From Planctomycetota bacterium (GTDB lineage: Bacteria > Planctomycetota > UBA1135 > UBA2386): 5,224 nucleotides of DNA. The notes below the pieces were generated by a model. It searched no databases, was not told the origin of the DNA, and saw only the letters and a program-made list of their open reading frames with translations. Made by a program: the position numbers and the translations under genes. Below, piece by piece: positions 1 through 5,224 of this stretch; positions within the stretch are counted from its first letter, which is position 1; the number at the start of each line of letters is the position of its first letter. The DNA lies in NCBI GenBank assembly GCA_947455805.1, contig CANGSN010000255.1:1-5224 (forward strand), in the 5' to 3' direction.

Positions 1-2393
1 ACACCGAGGCCTTCTGGAGCGATGCCGCGACCGAGCGGCTGGTGAGCCAACTGCCGGTCCTGCAGAGACACGACCTCTGGCTCGACCGGGAGCGGCTCGC
101 GCAACAGTTCGGCCAGCGCACCCGCAGCGATCGCGATGGGCGGTTGCGCATCACGGCGGACCATCGTGGGTGCCACGTCTTCGCGCACGCTGGCGGCCGC
201 TTCGGCGAGTTGATGGTCTACGGCCGGTCCGAGCCGCCGGCCGGTGGCCACCGGCTGTTGCTGGCGCGCGACGAGGTGTTGCGCGTCCGCGTTCTCGATG
301 CCCTCGGGCAACCGGCCGAACGCGTTCCGCTCGGCCTGCGGTTGCGCGCTCCTTCTGGCGGCGAACAGCCTGGCCTCGACGATGCCGTCGCCCACACCGA
401 TGCTGCGGGAGTGGCGACGTTCCGCCACCTGCAGCAGGTGCGCATGCGGCGCTTCGGGCTCGCCGTCGACGCGTCGACGATCGATGTCGTCGTCGACTTC
501 GTCATCCCGGGACTGCAGTCCACTGCCACCGTCGTGGCGCACCAGGACCTGCCGCTGCAGGAGCCGATCGAGCTGCGCTTGCCCCCGACGGGCTCGCTGC
601 GACTTCGCTACGTGGTGGCCGGCGTGCCGATCCAGGGTCTGTACACGGTGCGGGTGGACGCGACGGCGTCGGACGAGCCGAGCCGGCACGATCGCGCAGT
701 CTCCGAGCCGGTCGACGGCGACGGCTGGGCGCTGTTCCGTTGGCTGCCTGCCGGCGTAACCCTGTTCGCCGAGCCCCAGGGCACCAGCCTGGTGGCGGTC
801 GGATCCAACGAAGTGTCAGGCCTCGCCAGCGGGCAGCGGCGCGAGCAGGAGGTCGACCTCACGCGTGAGTTGGTGGTGCTGCGCGGGCGTTTGTTCGGTC
901 CGGGGGGCGAGCCGATGGCCAGCAGTTCGGTGACCGTTGCCCACATGAGCAGCGGGAGCAGCGGCGGCGGCATGGCCACGACCGATGCCCAGGGGGTCTT
1001 CCTGTTCTGCCTGCGAGGGCCACGCGGGCAGGCGGCGCTGCAGCTGCATCGGTGCGATCTGACGCCGCACCAGCGGCCGGAGTTGCGCCTCTCGCTGTCG
1101 CCTCGCGAGTTGCAGGTCGGCATCAACGAACTCGGCGACCTGCACTTCGGCGGCGATCCCCTCGTCTGCAGCGGTCGGCTCGAGGGCTACGCGCCGGAGA
1201 TGTGGGAGGCGCAGCTGTTCCTCGAACGGGAAGGGTTCGATGCCGAGTCCCGCACGCGGTCGTGGCGCACACTGGAGCAACCCCAGGTCGGCGTCGGCCG
1301 CGACGGCGTGTTCGAGGCGCGGGGTCGCGTCGAGCCGGGGCGCTATCGGCTGCGCATCCTCGCGCGCGACCACTTGCCGGTGGCGCCGGTCGAGTTCCGG
1401 CTCGGGCAGCAGGACCTGGTCGTCGCGATGCAGAGCGGGGCTCGGTTCGAGGTCCGCTGCCGACTGCCGGCCGGGGCGGATGCGACGCAGTTGGTCCTCG
1501 ATCTCGTCGGTGGATCGGCGCCACCGTCGCCCCCGAAGGCGGCGGATCGGGGCGGTTCCGTGCCCGAACACCGCCGGGGGTTCGCGCACCCGTTGCCCGA
1601 CCATGGCGCGGGCGTTCGTTGGCACGCGGTCGAACCCGGCACCTACACCTTGCGTGTGGCGTTGGTCGGCTGGGCCGAGCCGCTGCTCGAACTGCCGGAC
1701 GTCGTCGTGCCGTCGCCCAGTGCAGCGGATCCGCGCTTGTCGCCGCTCGACCTGCGCGAGGTTGCGCATCTGGTGACGCTGCAGCTCGTCGACGCGTACG
1801 GCAACGAGATCGCGCGCAACGGTTTCGCCGTTCCGTTCCCGCAAGCGCAGCCGAAGCAGTGGATGGGCACGCTGCTGCATCCGGGCAACCAACGCGTGCT
1901 GTTGCCGAAGCAGCCCAGGCGCTTGCTGGTCGCGAACCGGGGCTTCCGACCCGCTTCGGTCGTCGTGCCAGCGGACGTGGACCAGGTCCAGGTCCGCCTC
2001 GAGCCGTGGCCGCGCCTGGATCTCGTGCTCGCCGACGGCGTCGCGTTGCCGGAAGGTTGCGAACTGCACGTCGCGGCGCGCGCGCAGCGTCCGCAGTCGG
2101 ATGGGACCTACGGTGCCACCTCCGGCGTCGGTGTGCTCGGCGACATCGAAGGCCTGCTGCAGCCGAGCTTGGACGTCGCGGTGCTGCGTCGTGGTGTGTC
2201 GTCCGGGACGGTGGTGGTCGGCGATGGGCCGAGCACTCTGTCGGTGACGATGCGGCGCGGGGATCGCCAGTGGCGGATGCGCAGCGCGACGCCGGTCGAA
2301 GTCTCCGCCGGTGCGCCAGTGGCGATCACGCTGGATGCCGTGGAGGTTGCCGCGGCGGCCTTGGGGCTGGCGGCGCAGGAGAAGGCGAAGTGA
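1..2393 (+). CDS. Multi-module beta-sandwich envelope protein, 5'-truncated by window edge (paralog of the next gene)
   Basis: I cannot assign a named family to the whole protein. The frame is open from the first full codon (base 3) to TGA at 2391-2393, giving about 796 residues. The first possible start, GTG at 42, is not the real start. The codons before it read TEAFW..., which matches AEVW at residues 99-102 of the downstream paralog, so about 98 N-terminal residues, probably including a secretion signal, are missing. The rest aligns colinearly with the downstream protein. Matching stretches include RSDRDGRLR (bases 126-152), a block from about 252 to 347 (19 of 32 residues identical by eye), VDGDGWALF (711-737), VLRGRLFGPGGEP (876-914), the block at 1101-1196 (19 of 32 identical), EPGTYTLRV (1632-1658) and EPWPRLDLVL (2001-2030). 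The pattern of strand, Gly/Pro turn and [TS]DxxGxxxF is typical of carboxypeptidase-regulatory-like folds. A Gly/Ser-rich loop lies at about 948-971. No catalytic motif is seen. A surface structural or binding role is inference. Confidence 0.9.
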   Translation, partial: TEAFWSDAATERLVSQLPVLQRHDLWLDRERLAQQFGQRTRSDRDGRLRITADHRGCHVFAHAGGRFGELMVYGRSEPPAGGHRLLLARDEVLRVRVLDALGQPAERVPLGLRLRAPSGGEQPGLDDAVAHTDAAGVATFRHLQQVRMRRFGLAVDASTIDVVVDFVIPGLQSTATVVAHQDLPLQEPIELRLPPTGSLRLRYVVAGVPIQGLYTVRVDATASDEPSRHDRAVSEPVDGDGWALFRWLPAGVTLFAEPQGTSLVAVGSNEVSGLASGQRREQEVDLTRELVVLRGRLFGPGGEPMASSSVTVAHMSSGSSGGGMATTDAQGVFLFCLRGPRGQAALQLHRCDLTPHQRPELRLSLSPRELQVGINELGDLHFGGDPLVCSGRLEGYAPEMWEAQLFLEREGFDAESRTRSWRTLEQPQVGVGRDGVFEARGRVEPGRYRLRILARDHLPVAPVEFRLGQQDLVVAMQSGARFEVRCRLPAGADATQLVLDLVGGSAPPSPPKAADRGGSVPEHRRGFAHPLPDHGAGVRWHAVEPGTYTLRVALVGWAEPLLELPDVVVPSPSAADPRLSPLDLREVAHLVTLQLVDAYGNEIARNGFAVPFPQAQPKQWMGTLLHPGNQRVLLPKQPRRLLVANRGFRPASVVVPADVDQVQVRLEPWPRLDLVLADGVALPEGCELHVAARAQRPQSDGTYGATSGVGVLGDIEGLLQPSLDVAVLRRGVSSGTVVVGDGPSTLSVTMRRGDRQWRMRSATPVEVSAGAPVAITLDAVEVAAAALGLAAQEKAK

Positions 2394-2448
2394 CGAGCCG
2401 CGTGGTCGCTGAGGCGAAGTGCGGTAACGTCGCTCGCGGAGACGAAGC
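2394..2448 (+). other. Short intergenic spacer between the tandem paralogs
   Basis: This 55-bp gap separates the TGA of the first gene from the ATG of the second. It holds the ribosome binding site of the second gene and no convincing promoter or terminator. A 10-bp direct repeat, AGGCGAAGTG, occurs at 2383-2392 (the end of gene 1) and at 2412-2421. A weak 5-bp complementarity (CCGCG at 2398-2402 with CGCGG at 2435-2439) touches the ribosome binding site but is too short to interpret. The short gap and shared orientation suggest cotranscription of the two genes. Confidence 0.6.
2438..2442 (+). promoter_or_regulatory. Ribosome binding site of the second paralog
   Basis: GGAGA lies six bases upstream of the ATG at 2449, a normal Shine-Dalgarno position. 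It supports that ATG as the start, as does the Lys-Lys plus hydrophobic segment encoded immediately after it. The next in-frame ATG (residue 50, base 2596) would remove the export segment. Confidence 0.75.
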
Positions 2449-5157
2449 ATGAAGAAGGCCTCGCTGCTGTTGCTGCTCGCTGCGCTCGCCCTGCTGTCGC
2501 TGTGGTGGTGGCAACGCGGTGACGAGTTGACGCCGGTGCCGGCGGAACAGCCGTCGACGCCGCCAGCCGTCGCGAACGTTCCTGCAGCGCCTGCCATGGC
2601 GCCGGCGAGCGATGCCGCGAACCTTGCCGAGCGCACTGCCGCCGCCGATGCCTCCGCTGCGAACAGCGAACTCGCCGCTGCCGACGGCCGCTACTACGAC
2701 GTGCTCGTCGTCGACGGCGCTTCGCAGCAGCCGATCGCCGGGGCCGAGGTCTGGGGCGTCGACGAGGCGATTCGCGCTCGCTACCGCACGCTGCCGCCGG
2801 AGGAGTTCCGCGCGCTGTCGCGTGAGCCGGACGCACTCGCCGAGCGCTTCGGGCGCCCGGCGCGCAGCGACGCGAACGGGCGGCTGCGATTGTTCGCGCA
2901 TCGCCGTGGCGTGTCGCTGCATGGTCGACACGGAGGCCGCTACGGGCTTCTCCACATCGCAGGCGCTCCGGAACCGCCAGCCGACGGCCACCGCCTCGTG
3001 CTGGTCGCCGACGAGACGTTGCGCGTGCTCGTGCGCGATGCGGCAGGCCGGCCGGCAGTCGACGTGCCGGTCGATCTGCGCCGTCGCCTCGCCGACGGCA
3101 GCGAGCGCGACATGGTGATCGGCGACGATCGCGACACCGACCGCAACGGACTCGCCACGTTCCCGCACGTGCATCTGGTGGTGCGTGGCCAGGCAGATGG
3201 GCACGGCAACGATCCTGCGGTTGCCCTCGTGGTGCTGGTGTCGATCCACGGCTTGCCGCCGATCCGGGCCGTGCTCGATGCGGCGGCGCCGATGCCGACC
3301 GAGCCCGTCGTGCTGCAGTTGCCGCCGTGTGGTGCGCTGGCGGTGCGGTTCCTGCTCGCGGGCAAGCCGATGCCCGGGATCGAGACGATCGCGCTGCATG
3401 CCGGACCCGAGGAGGACTCCGACACCGGCAACCTGGAGTGGAACCAGCCGGTCGACGTCGATGGGTGGGCGCACTTCCCGTTCGTGCCGGTGCAGTCGAC
3501 CTTGTTCGTGCGCGGCCTCGGCGAAGGTCTGCTGCCGGCCATGGCCGTTGCGGGACCGGCTGTGCCCGGTCTTGCCGTGCGGCACGAAATCGAACTCGCG
3601 GACCGTGCCATGGTCCTGCGTGGGCGGGTGCTCGACCAAGAGGGACGACCCTTCGCGGGCCAGGTCGCAGGACTCTCCTATGCAATGACGTGGGTCAGTG
3701 GCAGCGGTCCACTGCAGGTCGACGTCGACGGAGGGTTCCTCCGAGTCTTCGCCGCGCGCAAGGGCAAGCCGGGAGAGGAGCAGGAGGCCCGGCTCGAGAA
3801 GTTCGAACTGGAGGCCGTGATCGCTGGCGAAGGCATGCAATGCCAGGCCGAACCGCGCAAGCTGCAGATCGGCGTCAACGACCTCGGCGACCTTCGCCTG
3901 CAAGCGGAACCGGTTGTCTGTGCTGGTCGCCTCGTCGGCTACACGCCGCCGGTGCAGGGCCGCGTGGGTGTCGTGGTGCAGAGTGGTCGCACGCATGCGG
4001 AGGGTGTGCAGTGGCAGGCGGGGTACTCGTTCCGCGCCCTCGTCGCCGACGACGGCACGTTCGTCGTGAACGGCAAGCCGAAGCAGGATCGATTGCGCCT
4101 CCTGGTGGCCAGTGCGCACTTGCAGCCGGTGGCGCCGGTGGAGTTCACGCCGGGGCAGCGCGGGCTCGCGATCCCGGTCGTGGTGGGCGCCACGTGGGCG
4201 CTCGATGCATCGCTGCCGACCGGCGGTAGTCTCGACGCTCTCCATTTGGTGCTGCGTGGTGGGCCCGCCGACGCCACCGTGCTCGCACCGCTCGACGACG
4301 ACATGCCGTTCGCGAGCCTGCCGGATCCGCGGCGGGCGCGACTGGAACGTCGCAACGACGAGATGTTGCGCGCCACCTGGGCAGGCCTGCCGCCGGGGAC
4401 CTACACGCTGTGCGTCGAGTTGCCGGGCCACGGCGCGCCGCTGCACCAGCGGCCGGGCATCGTGCTGCCAGCGCTGGCAGGTGCCGAGCCGCAGTCGCTC
4501 GATCTGCGCGAGTGGCTTCGTTGGGTGCAGGTCGAACTGCGCCGAGCCGACGGCGAACCGCTGCCGCGGCAGCAGCGGGGGATCTTCCCGCAGCCCCAGC
4601 CGCTCACCGCCGACGCGATCTGGGGCGGCACCGCGCAGTCCGAGTTGCGCAGTCAGCTGCTGCTCGGGCGCTCCGTGCGCGAACTGCTGGTCGTCGGCGA
4701 TGGGTTCGTGCCGCAGCGCGTCGCGGTCGCTGGCGACGCGGTGGTGGCGGTCATGCGGCCGTGGCCGAAGCTCGAATTGGCGCTCGCCCCGGGCACCGAG
4801 GTGCCGGAAGGCATGCTGGTGGTGGCGTCGTTGGCGCCAGCGACCGCCGTGCCTCCCGAGGCTCGCTGTCGCTACGGAGGTTCGTCGAGACGACTGGAGA
4901 GCAGGTTGCTGCCGGAGGTGCGCGACGACCGCTTCGTCGACGGCCGCACCGCGTTGCCGATCGGTGATGGCATGCACCGGCTGACCATCTACCTGCGGTT
5001 GGGCAACCTCGGGTTCCCGCTGGCGCGCGCGACCCCGGGCGAAGTGGTCGCCGGTGGCCTCGTGGTGGTGACGCTCGACGTCGACGAAGTGCGAACTGCC
5101 GCCGAGCGTCTGCGCAACATGGTCGGCGGCCAGACGCCCGCTGGCCAGCCGAAGTAG
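2449..5157 (+). CDS. Multi-module carboxypeptidase-regulatory-like / transthyretin-like beta-sandwich protein with N-terminal membrane anchor
   Basis: The product has 902 residues and no name I recognise. Residues 1-3 (MKK) precede a hydrophobic stretch at about 4-21 ending in WWW. There is no lipobox Cys and no clear signal peptidase site, so a signal anchor with the body outside the cytoplasm is likely. Residues 27-75 are a Pro/Ala/Ser-rich linker. The rest looks like about eight beta-sandwich modules; approximate boundaries by eye are 82-170, 188-290, 291-385, 386-488, 489-580, 581-688, 690-772 and 773-885. The best carboxypeptidase-regulatory-like signatures are VLRGRVLDQEGRPFAG (389-404) followed by VDVDGGF (424-430), RSDANGRLRLF (139-149), TDRNGLATF (230-238) and LPPGTYTLCVELPG (647-660). 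Only five cysteines are present (294, 465, 491, 655, 807), and C491 is shared with the upstream paralog. No metal-binding or hydrolase motif is apparent, so I do not call it a peptidase. The first six or so bases of the final repeat-derived stretch encode the start of the C-terminal AGQPK, and the TAG stop also lies in the repeat that continues downstream. A surface scaffold, adhesin or binding role is inference. Confidence 0.93.
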   Translation: MKKASLLLLLAALALLSLWWWQRGDELTPVPAEQPSTPPAVANVPAAPAMAPASDAANLAERTAAADASAANSELAAADGRYYDVLVVDGASQQPIAGAEVWGVDEAIRARYRTLPPEEFRALSREPDALAERFGRPARSDANGRLRLFAHRRGVSLHGRHGGRYGLLHIAGAPEPPADGHRLVLVADETLRVLVRDAAGRPAVDVPVDLRRRLADGSERDMVIGDDRDTDRNGLATFPHVHLVVRGQADGHGNDPAVALVVLVSIHGLPPIRAVLDAAAPMPTEPVVLQLPPCGALAVRFLLAGKPMPGIETIALHAGPEEDSDTGNLEWNQPVDVDGWAHFPFVPVQSTLFVRGLGEGLLPAMAVAGPAVPGLAVRHEIELADRAMVLRGRVLDQEGRPFAGQVAGLSYAMTWVSGSGPLQVDVDGGFLRVFAARKGKPGEEQEARLEKFELEAVIAGEGMQCQAEPRKLQIGVNDLGDLRLQAEPVVCAGRLVGYTPPVQGRVGVVVQSGRTHAEGVQWQAGYSFRALVADDGTFVVNGKPKQDRLRLLVASAHLQPVAPVEFTPGQRGLAIPVVVGATWALDASLPTGGSLDALHLVLRGGPADATVLAPLDDDMPFASLPDPRRARLERRNDEMLRATWAGLPPGTYTLCVELPGHGAPLHQRPGIVLPALAGAEPQSLDLREWLRWVQVELRRADGEPLPRQQRGIFPQPQPLTADAIWGGTAQSELRSQLLLGRSVRELLVVGDGFVPQRVAVAGDAVVAVMRPWPKLELALAPGTEVPEGMLVVASLAPATAVPPEARCRYGGSSRRLESRLLPEVRDDRFVDGRTALPIGDGMHRLTIYLRLGNLGFPLARATPGEVVAGGLVVVTLDVDEVRTAAERLRNMVGGQTPAGQPK

Positions 5158-5224
5158 CGGCGCCATCACGCGCCGCCGCTACTTCCGCTGGCCAGCCGAA
5201 GTAGCGGCGCCATCACGCGCCGCC
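5138..5224. repeat. 47-bp-period tandem repeat, at least 1.85 units, running off the window
   Basis: Bases 5138-5177 and 5185-5224 are identical over 40 positions at an offset of 47. They are separated by GCTACTT (5178-5184). Identity breaks just left of the first copy (C at 5137 against T at 5184), so the left boundary is real, while the right boundary lies beyond the window. Each unit begins near the 10-bp palindrome GCTGGCCAGC (5140-5149 and 5187-5196). The first unit overlaps the last six codons and the stop of the upstream gene; the second is noncoding in that frame. No other copy is seen elsewhere in the window. Confidence 0.9.
5141..5195. other. Long inverted repeat / hairpin at the 3' end of the second paralog
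   Basis: Bases 5141-5162 are complementary to 5174-5195 over 21 of 22 positions. The only mismatch is C5150 opposite C5186, and the loop is 11 bases. An alternative fold pairs GCGGCGC (5157-5163) with GCGCCGC (5170-5176), leaving a 6-base loop (CATCAC) and a 3-base bulge further out. The stop codon lies inside the left arm. No T-tract follows the right arm, so this is not a canonical intrinsic terminator. It could still act as a 3' mRNA stabiliser or transcription-end structure, or it could be a REP-like palindrome. The pairing is directly visible; the function is not. Confidence 0.8.

Noticed and set aside
2383..2424. AGGCGAAGTG direct repeat and the GAAGTGCGG resemblance to the 3' repeat unit (GAAGTAGCGG), as a possible relic repeat after gene 1
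   Set aside because: The match is only 9-10 bases with an indel, in GC-rich DNA, and no inverted arm accompanies it. Chance or shared gene-end sequence explains it.
816..2636. A 606-codon minus-strand open frame over most of the first gene and the start of the second
   Set aside because: It has the same codon-register shadow explanation. It crosses the gene boundary and has no similarity pattern or ribosome binding evidence of its own.
2449..5157. Annotating either protein as a carboxypeptidase
   Set aside because: Only the regulatory-like beta-sandwich pattern is seen. No zinc-binding HxxE...H arrangement or other peptidase catalytic signature is apparent in either protein.
2326..5169. A 947-codon open frame on the minus strand covering the whole second gene
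   Set aside because: It is in codon register with the sense gene, so its stops could arise only from sense TTA, CTA or TCA codons, which GC-rich genes rarely use. The translation is rich in Arg/His/Gln, has no domain logic, and starts at a GTG inside the repeat hairpin. The sense frame is supported by paralogy.
5141..5195. Classical Rho-independent terminator
   Set aside because: The stem is long and GC-rich, but no T-run follows on either strand and the stop codon lies in the left arm. It is kept as a hairpin of unknown function.
5138..5224. Possible CRISPR array
   Set aside because: The repeat period is 47 bp with only 7 bp between the identical 40-bp copies, far too short for CRISPR spacers. 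No cas gene is present.

Overview
The window is GC-rich bacterial DNA filled almost entirely by two large plus-strand genes in tandem. They encode full-length, colinear paralogs of an unnamed secreted or envelope-anchored protein built from serial beta-sandwich modules of the carboxypeptidase-regulatory-like / transthyretin-like type. No enzymatic motif, RNA gene, transposase or CRISPR array is visible. High GC, an almost complete lack of TTA/CTA/TCA codons, and large adjacent paralogs of this type would fit Planctomycetota or Myxococcota. That placement is a guess from style; no marker gene is present.

Layout: (1) From the left edge to 2393 lies the 3' part of gene 1. Its frame is open to the edge, and its similarity to gene 2 continues upstream of the first possible start (GTG at 42), so about 100 N-terminal residues lie outside the window. 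(2) Bases 2394-2448 form a 55-bp gap with a GGAGA ribosome binding site. (3) Bases 2449-5157 hold complete gene 2 (902 aa): an N-terminal hydrophobic anchor, a Pro/Ala-rich linker, then about eight beta-rich modules. (4) From 5138 to the right edge lies a 47-bp-period tandem repeat. Each unit can form a long hairpin, and the first unit supplies the last codons and stop of gene 2.

The same orientation, short gap and colinear products suggest a local gene duplication transcribed as one unit. Nothing in the window identifies a ligand or pathway, so a structural, adhesive or binding role at the cell surface is inference from domain type and the N-terminal segment. The most unusual element is the palindromic tandem repeat at the 3' end of gene 2, which runs out of the window.
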